This document shows, piece after piece, positions 25,047-37,078 of a DNA stretch of 64,000 bases. Position 1 is the stretch's first letter. Each line of letters begins with the position of its first letter. A program made the translations under genes and the position numbers. The notes under the pieces were generated by a model that ran no database searches, was not told the DNA's origin, and saw nothing but the letters and a program-made list of their open reading frames with translations. Source of the DNA: Sipunculus nudus (Eukaryota > Annelida > Sipuncula > Golfingiida > Sipunculidae). The stretch spans positions 51,294,386 through 51,358,385 of the forward strand of contig CM049322.1 of assembly GCA_026874595.1 (NCBI GenBank). Direction: 5' to 3'.

Positions 25047-25112
25047 AATGGCAGGCCTTATTTCCATTCCCCCTGGGGGAGTGGTAATAAGGGATGCTTA
25101 TTTCCACTCCCC
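25047..25112. repeat. Left arm of inverted repeat pair
   Basis: CTTATTTCCA(T/C)TCCCCC and GGGAGTGG(T/A)AATAAGGGATGC are followed by a second TTATTTCCACTCCCC. The reverse complement recurs at 27272-27335. Confidence 0.6.
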
Positions 25113-25254
25113 TTCATGGTAAATGCTGGTGCAATGTATAAGTGTTTTTCAGTCTATTTCAGTTATAAATAAGCAAGTCTATACCAATAATTCTTCTTCA
25201 AAGATTTTCAGCGAGTGTGCATTATACTTTAATATTGAGACATTACATTAGGGG

Positions 25255-25300
<46 letters not shown>

Positions 25301-25303
<3 letters not shown>

Positions 25304-26509
25304 TGGAACCCCACAATTACGACCACCCTGGGGACTGAGCAAAGTGGTCGTCATTTGGGGGTGGTCGTATTTGTGAAACTTCGCATATAACACGCTGATA
25401 TTTAATGTGTATCAGAGTTTATCTATTGCATATCTTTAATGTGAATTATAACAAAATATTTTACTTAGCAGAGGCGCCTTATTATGAATGTTTTTTTTTG
25501 TGTGTAGCTGAACATATTTATTCATGATAAAAATTAATATACATGTACACATACGTAGTGACTGATGATTAACAAATAATAACACTAAGGCAATACGATT
25601 TCAACCTACTGAATGCATGTTGAACATAATACGTGGCTGTCATATATTTAGCCTTCCGCTTAAGTATAAATTCGTGCACTTGAGTTTTCCTGGCGCTAAA
25701 CTGCTGAGCCATTTGGTGCTGACTGCGCGTGGTGTTGCCGCCTTGATTAACGCCACTTTATCCTTCAAGGAGAGCTCTTTCAGAGGCATGGTTGCCTATC
25801 AGCAAGCAATTTAAATGCAAACTTAACCAGTAGAGAAATAAACTGACAACGATCTATCAGAAAAGGCATGTTAATGTGAGGGATTTCCCCCCCATGCAAG
25901 CTTTATTTATAAATTTTACTGACTGCTCAATACTCAGTGTCAGTAAGGTATGAACACATTTGGGATTAACTAGGTCGTTAATTTTACCAATGAGGATCGA
26001 ACAATATGTGATGAGTTGAAATATTAAGCCCGCAACCCCACACTTAGGGTAGCTGTAATACAGGTGATCACTGAGGGGCAATTAGCAACTGACCCCAGGT
26101 CAGACCGGCTCATTAAGTGATCAGGCCGATGGTTACCCTCTTTGATCTATAACCTACACCTCAACGAGTCTCAGCGAAGACACCGAGTCGGGAAGATATG
26201 CGGGACCAGATTAACACTCGGGTTAAGAAACCTTGTTACCCGCTTTGATCTTTCGTTAAGGCGCCTGTGACAAGACGCAGCCATTGACTCGTGACAAATG
26301 TTGTTTCAGTACTTCTCGGCGATGGTCGCATTAGCGGGGTCGCATTAGCGCTGGGGCCAGGAAATCTGGTCGTAATTCTGAATTCAGGGGTGGTCGTAAT
26401 TGTGAGTCATTTTTTAACATAAATAAACTTTAAAAAATTCGGGACCAAGCAAAATGGTCGTAATTGTGGGGTGGTCGCAATTGTGGGGTGGTCGCAAGGC
26501 GGGGTTCCA

Positions 26510-26512
<3 letters not shown>
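25301..26512. mobile_element. pogo/Tigger-like Tc1-mariner element, 1.2 kb
   Basis: It starts CAGTGGAACCCC and ends GGGGTTCCACTG, flanked on both sides by TA-repeat DNA that fits a TA target. Subterminal GGTCGTAATTGTG and GGTCGCAATTGTG blocks repeat near both ends. CAGTGGAACC-type termini with TA targets are typical of the pogo/Tigger branch. Inside is only the start of a transposase-like frame, so it is a deleted, non-autonomous copy. Confidence 0.75.
25640..25789 (-). pseudogene. N-terminal pogo-type transposase relic
   Basis: From ATG 25789 the minus strand reads MPLKELSLKDKVALIKAA. This resembles the first helix region of the HTH (CENP-B/psq type) at the N-terminus of pogo-family transposases. 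Similarity fades after about 18 residues and the frame stops near 25640. The DDE catalytic domain is absent. Confidence 0.5.
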
Positions 26513-26553
<41 letters not shown>

Positions 26554-27271
26554 TTTTTCCTGTGTGAAGGTTGAAGTTTTTACGCTGAGATGCATTTCAA
26601 AGTGAAATTGTTACTGTATTAAACATAATTTTAAACATCTATGATTCACTTGAGTAAAACTTGCAGTTTACTTACATTCAAATTTCTGGCCAGATTTTTA
26701 AAGACATATAAAATGTATATTTTTCTGCAAATAGTTACATTTTGTCAATTAGTTTGTTTCATAATAGGGCGGGAATGTTTTGACAACACTTGTTTCCTGG
26801 CTCAATCCTTATCAGTTGATGGTTAGCACCTCATCAGTAGGGCCAGTCACTGTAGAGTCTGTGTCTCCATTGCCCAGACTAGTGCTATCAGGTCTTGGCT
26901 AAGTGTACAGGTAAAGTCTAGACAGTTGCACAGGACGATACACTCTGGTTTGCAACTTCATTATTAATTTTTCCCACCACTAGCTGATTTTATCCAAAAC
27001 ATTTTCAATGGCATGACTGTGGTGTCAAAATAAGTGAACTTTGTCATAAAGAAAGACTAGAACTACAAGGAAACATAGGATGTATACATGTAAGAGTAAT
27101 AATAAGACTGTTGTCACCAGTGTTGGACGTAAAAGTTAAGACAAATAACCATCTTCTATTATATTCTATCGCCCTACATGGCTGATGAAAGTGAATTTCT
27201 TAACTTACAAACATTTAATGTTTCTATTATATATATAGGGTGTGGACATAAGTATTCTTTATTCAATCTGC

Positions 27272-27335
27272 CAGGGGGAGTGGAAATAAGCATCCCTTAT
27301 TTCCACTCCCTCGGGGAGTGGGAATAAGCACTTCC
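27272..27335. repeat. Right arm of inverted repeat pair
   Basis: The reverse-complement match to 25047-25112, with GGGGGAGTGGAAATAAGCATCCC. Together the arms bracket 2.2 kb that contains the pogo-like element. Confidence 0.6.
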
Positions 27336-28080
27336 ATTTAAAATGAGGCATCAGGTGCAAAGCTGTAACTATAAGGACTAAAACTGTGGCCAAAGCTTTT
27401 TCAAATCAGCCATATTGGATATCTAATGCAAACAGGTAGAGAAGAAATCGACAGTTGAAATAAAATTATTTGGAGGTTCCTCAAACTTTTGGATGCACCA
27501 GCATTCATTTAGTCGGTCACAATCCAGATTTTGGTAAATCCAGGTTTGGGTAAAATCTTTGTTTTGGTAAAATCTTGGTTTTGGTAAAATTCTGGTTCAG
27601 GTAAAATTCTGGTTTTGATCTAGTTTAATGAGTTCCACCATTTTTAGATCAAGAAAGGCTAATGCTTGGTTTAAACGGAAACACGTACAGGCAATGTTAA
27701 AAGAAAATAATATGGAGTGAAGTACGATTGGTTAAAGATTATCAAATCAATGCAAAAGTTTGTCATTAGTCCTGATAGTATATGAAGATAGTCCAATATT
27801 GTCTGGATTTTTAAGGGTTACCCTATAACCTTCCACAAATGTCGACAGAATCCGTTCAGAATTAACTTATTGAGTAAAGTTGCTAACAACCAAACCATCC
27901 AACAAACCAAGGCAACATAAACCTATAATAACTCCAGGCGAAGGTGGAACGGGCAATTCTACACTCGGGTGCACGAGCACTCTACCTAACGCCGGCTGGC
28001 TTCAGTCCAAGCCGGGGCTGGCTGTTAAGGAGCTCTGGGTCATGTGACTGAGCAGTTAGAGCAGGGGGAAGACGCAATAA
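27336..28080. other. Intergenic upstream of the NLR gene
   Basis: No gene. A short tandem array of units of about 20 bp (TTTTGGTAAAATC type) lies at about 27520-27625. Confidence 0.5.
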
Positions 28081-28134
28081 GTGAAAGGATCGACGGAGAG
28101 AGGCGAGGGACTACAGCTGATAGGAAACCACAGG
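28060..28134 (+). promoter_or_regulatory. Candidate 5' non-coding exon of the NLR gene
   Basis: A GC-richer stretch ends in a strong donor (CCACAG/GTAAGA, GT at 28134-28135). A second possible donor is CACAG/GTAAGT at 28540. The first coding exon is preceded by an acceptor-like TTCTTTATCTAG at about 29093. An upstream non-coding exon is therefore likely, but which donor is used cannot be decided here. Confidence 0.35.
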
Positions 28135-29107
28135 TAAGACATAATATACCTAGTGAACGTATCGTTTATAAGTACTGACAACATTTTATTTTTTTACTGG
28201 TTTGCGATTATGGAAGAGCATATATGGCGAGGGTGGGAGGGGGGATATTTCGGGAAAATAATATCTATGAAGCTTAGTATACATTAAACGGAAATAAATT
28301 AAGCTTGAACCGCGTGTATATGTGGGTCCGTCTATGTGTGCGTGTTGGTGTTCATGCGCGTCTGTGTTTGTGGGTGTGGAGCGGCATTCAACACTGTTAG
28401 GTTTATCAACAATCAAAACTTTTGCATCTCCGCTTAAACGCAGATGCATAACTGGTGATGGTCCATACCTTTGTTGCCTTAGCGGTTGTATCCGCCATAA
28501 ACCGCCTCTGTTATACAGTAAAATATCTGGCAGGCACAGGTAAGTGCCTACATAATGGCAAAGCAGGTATATAGCACGGTGACGGTGATAGGTATCTGTG
28601 TATTGCCTGCCAGCTTAAGTTGTGTAATAAAAACAGGAAGGTCTACTCTGCCAGCCTCGCCAGCGATCTGAGGGCGTGTGGTGAAGTGGGTAACCCGGCG
28701 TAGGCCTCTACAGGATTCCTGTATGTGTATATCGGCCAGGTTTTATACACAGGCCAATGCTTCTGTGCTGTGTTTCAGAAAATGACACTTTAAAATCTAA
28801 ACTGGAAACAGTCCTTTCTTTTCATTGATATTTTACTACTTATTATAATTTTTATGTAGATAAGTGCATTATTATTAATATCAGCAACTGATTTAATGGC
28901 ATAATAAGTTAGGGAGTTATTCACATTTTTCATTATTTATTAGTTCAACAACACTTAATTGTATAATATCATCAGCAAATTAAATAGCATAATATTAATG
29001 AAAACGAGGTTGGGTGTTATTTCCATTGTTTTTCATTTATGGGTTCATTAACATTTAATATTTATATACATTTAATATATATTCTTTATCTAGACTTTAC
29101 CGTGACC

Positions 29108-29270
29108 ATGGACCAAACTAAACATCAGAAGATAATAACAGAGAACCGAGAGTACTTGACGGAGAGCATTGACTTGAGCCACACAGCCATACTGGACCAT
29201 CTGGTGCAGCGCGATGTACTGACCCATGGGCAGTTAACAGGAATCCACGTAATACTTTACTGCTGTCCTC

Positions 29271-29306
<36 letters not shown>

Positions 29307-32300
29307 TATGGACTAACTGTTTGGATACATCACTCTACTGAGAAAAAAATAATGAAAATGCCTATCATAATGCCTATTCTTTACATTTGTTGCCTCCGGT
29401 TGAGTTCAACCCGCTTCGTGTGTGTATGTGATTGTGCATGTAGGCACGTTTGTGTGATTGTGTGTGTGTGTGTGATTGTTGAAAACATAACTAAAGCAAT
29501 CATAAGGGAATCTCATGAAATTTTCAGGGCATTTCAGGAATGGGCCATGGAAGAATTACATTTTGGTGTTGATCCAGCATCTTATCCGGATTCTGGAAAT
29601 TCATCAAGTAATATTCTCAAATGTACGGTCACTTATGCATGAATGAATATGAGAATATGGGCCAAAAATTAAGTGAAATCACAGGAGGTCTGGCTTCATG
29701 CCCTGCACATTGTGACCCGGGCATCTGATCGGGCCACGGCACCTGCGAGCACCCAGCACCTCGGATTGACGGTGTCCAGTGTGTACGCAGGGCGTTTTTG
29801 AATCCTGATTCCATGGCGGAGGCACGTATCCATCGGGATGGAGAATTCTAGTATTGTAATAATTTAACCTCGTACTTCAGACATACAACTTCAACACAAC
29901 AAAGTTTCACTTTATGTGTTATATATCAGGGACTGGTTTCAGCAGCTCCCTGGACTAGCCGTTCATGATGATACAACCCGTATCGTTTTATCAAGTGGTA
30001 AAATGGGAATTCAAGTGCAAACAATATTGAGAAAAAAGATGCACCAATAGAGGCCATAAGGAAGGGTATGGGTAACCCGTTGGAGATTAAATATCTAAAA
30101 AGTGTAAATATATTTGGCCATTTTCTTCACCTTGTTTACGATATGAATTCATCTTTTAAAGGTTACTTCCTACTTCTCAAGTCTCCAATGTGGCTTAATT
30201 TTGACTTAAAATCTTTGTTTTAAGTCAAATTAATAAAATAAATTGCAATAAAATCTGATGATTTAAATTAATTTTAGGACACCTGTTCTACAAACATGCA
30301 GAAAGTATCGGCCGTGTTGGACCATCTATACTGGGGCCCCCCTGAAGACTGGCGGACCTTTATCCGGTGTCTGTCAACACATCACCACCAACACATCGTG
30401 GACCAAATAAGGACCCCTCACATAGCTATAAGTAAGCAAATAATACGTTTTACCGCGACTACTATGTTTACACTACTTATTTATTAAACTTTGGAACTAT
30501 AAGTTATCTGAGCTATAGACGTGGTCCATTGTCCGTCGTCCGTCCGTCCGGCTGACCGTCCGTAGATGTTGCACGTTTTGAAACCGTAAGACCTAGGAAT
30601 CCAAAATTCGGCATAATGTTAGATGCCCCCAAGATCTCCTACCAAGCCGAAAACTGGGTCTTTGCGACTTCGTTCCTTTGAAAAATTAAGGAAAAACTCA
30701 TTTTTTTTAATTAAAAACCTTTTTTTACACATCAGGACCGCCTAATATCAAAACCATTAATCTGTTTTTCCTCATATTACCATTTATATTCCTCTATATA
30801 GTTCCTATGTACACGCCAGAAATAAAGTCTGTATTATATAATTTAAAAAAGTTATCGGCTCAAACATAATGCATTTTGTAAAAAATCAGTAAAGATATTT
30901 GATCGCTTAACACAAAACATGTTAAAGCTAAGGACTTTTTTCCCAGTAATATAACTTTAATTAATCAAAATTAAATTGTATTCCCAAAATGAGATCAAAT
31001 CTTTTAAAGTTTTAAAAATATTAGCAAAATTACAAAATTGGTACCTTAAATTTTGCCAAACTTTGGCCACGGCACGTTTTTTTCCCTGTAAGTACTGTGG
31101 TTTTAATTTTCACAGCATGTGCACCTAAGGATTTAATCTGTTAAAATCTGAAATTTGAAAATAAAAGCTGCAAAATTAGGCTAGTTTTTTAATTGTTTTT
31201 GGAGGCGCTTGTTGTATTCCCTTACATTGTCAAGCAGTCCACTTTGGTCACTGTAGGTCATTCAGTGCAGCTCTCTATGCTCTCCAGGCCCTTGGCATAA
31301 CGTTATGCAATCCCATCACTAGGGCAAGCCCTTTCTCCACTGAGATGAGCTTGATCTGGCTGTCTGCAGTTAATACCATACCACAGGGAGCCTTTTTTTC
31401 TCTCCCCCCAACCCCATTCTGTTGACAGATCTGTACTATGAACTAGATGAATCTTAAAATTAACATTTTTTTCAGCAACGAGCAGTAACATTACTTACAA
31501 CGGAGACCCCTCTCCCACCCACCCCTTCAATACACAGGACTAATAAACAAGATGAATCTTATAATTTTAATGTTTAATAAATTCTTTTTGATAAGACTTG
31601 GACAATTTTGATTTTTTTTTAAAGAAAAAATTTCAGGAATTTAATCCTAATATTCAAATGTGATAAAAAATTAGGATCTAATGTAAGTGCTAACTGACAA
31701 GATTTAAGAAGATATAAATACTTTGTATCATTTTATTCATATATCTTAAAGAAGGCGGGGCCTAGGTGTGAATAACACTTAACTTAGTATTAAAATTAGG
31801 AATATTGGTCAAAATTTGTGGGATTAATTTTTAACTCATATGGCCATATATTTAACTTTTGAAAACTTAATTACCTTCACACATTATTTGTTTATGAAAT
31901 GTTACTTTTATATAACACTTACCGTAGGCCTATTTGTTCCCTTGGTGCATCACTAAATGGTTTAGCTCATGTCCATTATTCTATAATTTACAGAGTTTCA
32001 TTTTAGCAGGGCCATTTTCTCATAGCTTTTCTAATAATAATATACATGAAAAAAAAACAAAAGAAATAAAAATATTTTGCAGTTACTAATATTTAAAAAA
32101 ATTCAGCTGAGTAATGTGACCCATGAGTCCCTTGTTACCAATTTAGCATGGTACCCCGGAGCGACATATAGAAAAAAAAGGTACGTTGTCCGCCGGTACA
32201 TATGGAATCTGTTCACACTCATTCCTCATTCAATACATAAACAGTCTTAGCTTTAAGATTCAAAGCCAGCTTCTCATCAACCATTTCAGTAGAATTCATG

Positions 32301-35256
32301 TAATTTCTGGTTTACTGTGAATACGTATTAATTAACTTTAGGTTATTCCTGTTAAGAAAGGTCCTTATAACTGCTCTGTGACGGATGTATACATGAGCTT
32401 GTTTATCTACAAGCTGTAAAAACAATACATAAGCCAATGATGGCGAACTTGCGGAAGGTGAAAAGACACCAGTTGCAAAATACCCTTTGCAAATCTCTAG
32501 TTCGTATGACTTGCCCCCAGTTGTCCCCAAGAGTGTGTTTGGATTATTTTGGCTTGCCCCGACGTGTTATGAACACGTCGAAACAAAACGAGCAGCCTGT
32601 GTATGATGGGATTGGCAGTTTTTGGCCTATTTTTATTCGGAAATCTTAGGACAATAGAAGTTAGATTTAAGTATAGGCCCCTTAAAAAGTTATAAATCTC
32701 TTTATGTACCTTTCCTTTTTGACAGGAGTCGGACCAGGCCTTCGTATTCACGTGGAACACCTTCAGGAGTTGATAGCTAAAACACTGGCCGCCCAGTATG
32801 GGGAGGTACAGACATGTTTATGGCCGGAACTTCATGATACCTTCACCATGGAAGAGAAGTACTTCGACTTGGTCTTAGTTAACAACAGGAAAGAGAAGAC
32901 CGGGTCACGAGAAAGAGTGTTAAGGACCTACAAAGACATTTTTAAACACAGGGTAATACATTTTATGATGTAGACATTATTAATCTTTAATAGGCGGGGT
33001 TAAGTATGTGTACCGTAAATATATACAAAAAGGTTTTTGAGTTTTATTACCAAATGTAATGAATATGTTAGCCCAGTTTTATTAACACAGAATAGGGTGA
33101 GAGGGAAATAGGGGAAAAAGGGTCGACGTGTCCATATCATTGCCATATAAAAAGCGTATTCTTAGAATAGAGAGAACAACCCTTTCATACAAATAGATCA
33201 AAACAATATTTTTTTTTTTCAGACTTTCGCTGGTGGCACAGTGTATCTCACCGGTGGGCCTGGCGTCGGGAAATCCACTCTTTGCAGAAGAATGTCAGTT
33301 GATTGGGCCAAGGTTAAAAAAACAAAAACGCTGCAACAAGAACATTCTAAATTTTACAGCTTTAAATTTGTTCTCCCAGTTTTCCTGAGAGCCGTCAGTC
33401 CCGGTCAGACCTTAAAGGATGTACTCACCAAACAATTCTGGATTAAAACAAGCGAGGCTGAAGCCCTGTGTAGCTACATAAATGCAAACCAGGAATCTGT
33501 GCTCATTATTTGCGATGGCGTCGATGAATATTGTGAGAAAACATCAAATGAAGTTACAAGTTTACTTCAAAGAGCATGGCTCCCGCAGGTTAATCTATTT
33601 CTAACGTCCAGAACTCTACCTTCAGAGATGATCGTTCGGCAAACAAAACCGGTTACACGGTTGATCCTGAAGGGTTTATCCACAGATGGCGTGAGTGAAT
33701 ATCTGCGTACGGTTTATAAAGGAAAGAAAAGGGATCGAGATGCAATGCTTCAGAAAATAAGAAATCTGAAAGACATTGAAATTTTAAGTCCCTCCCCAGC
33801 GGTACTGTTCATGATGGCGACAGTATGGAAGTCTTTTCCGGCATTCTTTGGGTCCGTAACGGAGTTCTACCTTCACTATTTGAAGCACCTGTTAATCAGG
33901 TACGAAGAAAATTATGTCAAAGCGAAGAAGAGAATATCCCCCGGGGATATCGTGAAAAATTATCATAGAAACTTAATGAAAATAGGTCAGCTGGCAATCC
34001 ATGCAATGATGAAGGAGAGGATACAGTTATCATTCCGTTATAAAGATGTCATTAAACAAATAGACGAAGAGTCGTGGCAGCTTGGAATATTAATAGAAGA
34101 GGTTGGTTTTCCTGAAGGTCGGGTGGTGATCTTTCCTCACAAATCTCTTCAAGATTTCTTCTTTTCTTATTATTTCGTCCACTGTGAACAATCTAGACAA
34201 AGGGAACTGTTAATGAACTTCTGTAATTTCCCCCGTTCATTTAGCGAATCGGCAATAATTAGAAGATTTATATCATCATTAGGAGGGGAAGAAATCCAGG
34301 AGAAAATACAAAAGTTAATATCAGGAGAGGAGCACCAGGTGGCGCTAATGCACACGGAGCTACAACTTGAATATCTGGCCGAACATCAAGACGCGCAGGT
34401 CGTGTTGCCCCGGGTGGTCAGGTTGCACATCAACCATAGATTCCCAGCAGCACACTACGTGCGGTACCTGAGTCAGGATGGCGCCCGGGTGAGGTATCTG
34501 TCCATGAGAGCTTATGATGAACGTCACTTCCGTTTACTTCAGCATCTGCACGCCCCGCATCTCGCCCGCCTGGACCTGGCCGCGTCGAGTGATTTCAGGT
34601 GTTCCGTAAATGTGCAGTTTATCACACAGTCTCTTGATAAAACACTCTTGACGTTTCCCTTGGAAAAACTGACATTGAGTGATCTTGGTAACGAAAGTGA
34701 AATTTATGATGAAGATGCAAGGTTAGAAGATGACCACGTGCGTGCTGTACTAAAAGCAGTCGTCCGGACAACGACACTGCACGATTTAGCATTTTATTCC
34801 ACCCCTCTTACTAGTAACTCTGATGATGACTCAAAGCAAGACTCTTGGGAGTCTAGCCCGGTAAAGATCATGACGTCATGGATGCGTGGGTCAGGTCTGA
34901 CCTCCCTGACGTTATATGATTGTGACCTCACAGCACATGACGTCATGCCACTCATCATGGTCATCCCGAAGACTGTCAAAAAGCTTGACGTGACCCTGAA
35001 CTACATGGAGGGGCTGGCGGACATGCCGGGTCAGGCCTCCCCGCTAACGCGCACTCGTCTACAGTCACTCAGGATGTGCAGCTGTGATCTCACACCACGT
35101 GACCTGACTGCCATTATCGTCGCCATACCAGGAACGCTGACTGAACTAGACGTGGAATACAACAGTATATCACGTAACGCAGTGAGAATCATCAAAGAGA
35201 AACTTAACAAGATCTGTCCACAGATCCACCTTAACATAGACGAACAGTGGCTTTAA
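29108..35256 (+). CDS. CARD-NACHT-LRR protein (NLR), four coding exons, 851 aa
   Basis: Coding exons are 29108-29248, 30278-30431, 32726-32952 and 33223-35256. All introns are GT-AG, with phases 0, 1 and 0, and the frame is open to TAA at 35254-35256. Residues 1-98 form a CARD split by intron 1. Residues 99-174 are a helical linker with FDLVLVNN, of the kind before a NACHT. The NACHT has Walker A GGPGVGKST (185-193), Walker B LIICDGVDEY (D272, D275, E276), sensor LTSR (301-304) and FPHKSLQDFF (478-487) in the winged-helix/HD2 region. Leucine-rich repeats of RNI type cover about 597-825 (LTSLTLYDCDL, LQSLRMCSCDL). No signal peptide or membrane span, so it is cytosolic. By family, NACHT-LRR proteins sense infection or damage, oligomerise with ATP and recruit partners through the CARD. 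Start choice: ATG in GACCATGG just before the CARD. Orthology to any named NLR is not claimed. Confidence 0.9.
29249..30277 (+). other. NLR intron 1, inside the CARD
   Basis: Phase 0, donor CAC/GTAATA, acceptor TTTTAG/GAC. It holds C and CT runs (29270-29305), a GT-rich stretch, and a copy of a dispersed repeat (29505-29860) also found at 61745-62130 in the GTPase gene region. Confidence 0.8.
30432..32725 (+). other. NLR intron 2
   Basis: Phase 1, donor ATAA/GTAAGC, acceptor TTTGACAG. It contains a dispersed GTCCGTCCG-class repeat in reverse orientation (30495-30720). No coding content was found in the rest. Confidence 0.75.
33223..35256 (+). CDS. Exon 4 of the NLR: NACHT and LRR
   Basis: One large exon, starting after a T-rich acceptor (TTTTTTTTTTCAG), encodes residues 175-851. 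Walker A begins only 11 codons in. A single exon carrying both the NACHT and the repeats means no alternative splicing of the LRR is possible here. GC content is visibly higher than in flanking DNA. The protein ends NIDEQWL. Confidence 0.92.
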   Translation, partial: TFAGGTVYLTGGPGVGKSTLCRRMSVDWAKVKKTKTLQQEHSKFYSFKFVLPVFLRAVSPGQTLKDVLTKQFWIKTSEAEALCSYINANQESVLIICDGVDEYCEKTSNEVTSLLQRAWLPQVNLFLTSRTLPSEMIVRQTKPVTRLILKGLSTDGVSEYLRTVYKGKKRDRDAMLQKIRNLKDIEILSPSPAVLFMMATVWKSFPAFFGSVTEFYLHYLKHLLIRYEENYVKAKKRISPGDIVKNYHRNLMKIGQLAIHAMMKERIQLSFRYKDVIKQIDEESWQLGILIEEVGFPEGRVVIFPHKSLQDFFFSYYFVHCEQSRQRELLMNFCNFPRSFSESAIIRRFISSLGGEEIQEKIQKLISGEEHQVALMHTELQLEYLAEHQDAQVVLPRVVRLHINHRFPAAHYVRYLSQDGARVRYLSMRAYDERHFRLLQHLHAPHLARLDLAASSDFRCSVNVQFITQSLDKTLLTFPLEKLTLSDLGNESEIYDEDARLEDDHVRAVLKAVVRTTTLHDLAFYSTPLTSNSDDDSKQDSWESSPVKIMTSWMRGSGLTSLTLYDCDLTAHDVMPLIMVIPKTVKKLDVTLNYMEGLADMPGQASPLTRTRLQSLRMCSCDLTPRDLTAIIVAIPGTLTELDVEYNSISRNAVRIIKEKLNKICPQIHLNIDEQWL

Positions 35257-35346
35257 AATCGAACTCCTTCTGATCAACTTTTAAAAAAAAACTAATGTAT
35301 TTGGCATATTTTCCGGAACTGTGCAATATACGTAATTACTATGAAA

Positions 35347-35352
35347 ATTAAA
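35347..35352 (+). terminator. Possible poly(A) signal of the NLR gene
   Basis: ATTAAA about 90 bases after the stop, a common variant signal. A longer 3' UTR cannot be excluded. Confidence 0.4.
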
Positions 35353-35353
35353 C

Positions 35354-37022
35354 ATATTTTCTTGGGAAAGACATGTATGCATGTGGTTTGAGGCGATATT
35401 GTCCAACTATGGTGGTTTATTGAAATATCTGGATTTAATACGTATATGATGGCAACTAAATATTATCATATATTATCCATATTGGAAGAATCGCTGCCAT
35501 TTAAGTAAGGTAGTATTATATAATTGATAATGAAATACATGTATTCAAGAATATTATCTATTTCCATAGTAAACCATCTATGATTATCATATCATAACAC
35601 TCTGTCCTGCAAACTTGTGTACACTTATGTTTCTTTATTTATTTTTTGTATTAATCATGTTTCAAGTTTACGCAGCATGTAATGTCAAACAACATCAACA
35701 CAACGTATTATAACAGTAAACTAGTGTTAATTAAATCTCGTTTATCTTTCCCATTATTTAACAGACAAAATGCATGAGTAAGAATTTGGTTTTGGCTGGT
35801 GCATGTTACGATTCTTCGCGTAATGTCATCAAGTCAGCAGCTGTTCCATGAACATTTTCTGGCGCTTGACAAACAGGCAGCTATCATTAATATTAAATTC
35901 TTTGTGAAACATTGTCTCGGATTGAGAGATTTATTAAATATTGCGTGATCATAGGCATTTCAATCGTTTATTATAATCTGTTTTACGACCTTAGGCAGAT
36001 TGCCCTTAAAGATTGTCTTCTTACGTGAAACAATCAAGATGAAGTAAATGAACAATGCATTGTCTATATCTGCTAAACATATTTTATCCTAAATGTTTTA
36101 TATGGCATGTTGATATCTCGGACATTATAAGACATGCTTTCTTTGAAGGTTCAATAAAGAACCATCTACTACAAAGACCTTTTCAAGGTTCCCCACTTAG
36201 TCCACTGTAAAGAACCATGAAGGGTTCATTTCGGAACCTTTAAATAAGTTCTGGATGGAACATGTTAGGTTCCATAAAAGAACCCTCAGGAGGTTCCAAA
36301 AAGAACCATGTGTTTAAGGTTCCAGTTAGTACCCTAAAAGGTTCCCATTACAGTCCACTGCGGAGAACCCTTATGCCACCTGACATTGTTAAAATGTATA
36401 CTGGATTTGACCAGAGAGGATAATCCACAACATCACTTTATCACCAAATAAAAACGTTACTATCGAATGAGCAATCATCTTTAATAAACAATGAGGTCAT
36501 ATGGGTATTGTAAGTGTAGTGAAGTTTATGAAGAAATTATATTCTTTACTATCGAAAATTGTCCCACCAAAGATTGATCTAGTGGACCGGTTCAACCATT
36601 CACTGAATTCGCCAGTATAAACTCCCGTTTACTTTAAACATGCAGTGGAAAACTTCATCAAGTTAAACCAGTTTGAAACTGAGTAATTCTACATATGAAT
36701 GGGAAAATATCTGTTTCAATTTACTGGGGGCAAGAAACGGTTCTTGAAATGCAGTTCAAATGCATTCCCATCTGAAAATAGGTTCTGGTTCTAGTTCATG
36801 TGGGCATCATTGCAAAGTGTTGACTTACATCAGGAGGACTATTTCGGGTTTATGACAACTACGCGATTACCGCCATATTTTTAGATTATCAATAATGGGA
36901 ACTATTGTTTGAGTTACGGAATGCATGAATATACTTCAGATTGCTAATACGTAACTTCTGCAGTACGGTTTCTGTGGTAAGGTTTCAAATACAATATCAG
37001 CCTTATACAGGTAAGAAAGAAC

Positions 37023-37078
<56 letters not shown>

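Noticed and set aside
32437-32760. Overlapping plus and minus frames as small genes
   Set aside because: They lie across NLR intron 2 and the start of exon 3, with no domain content outside the exon.
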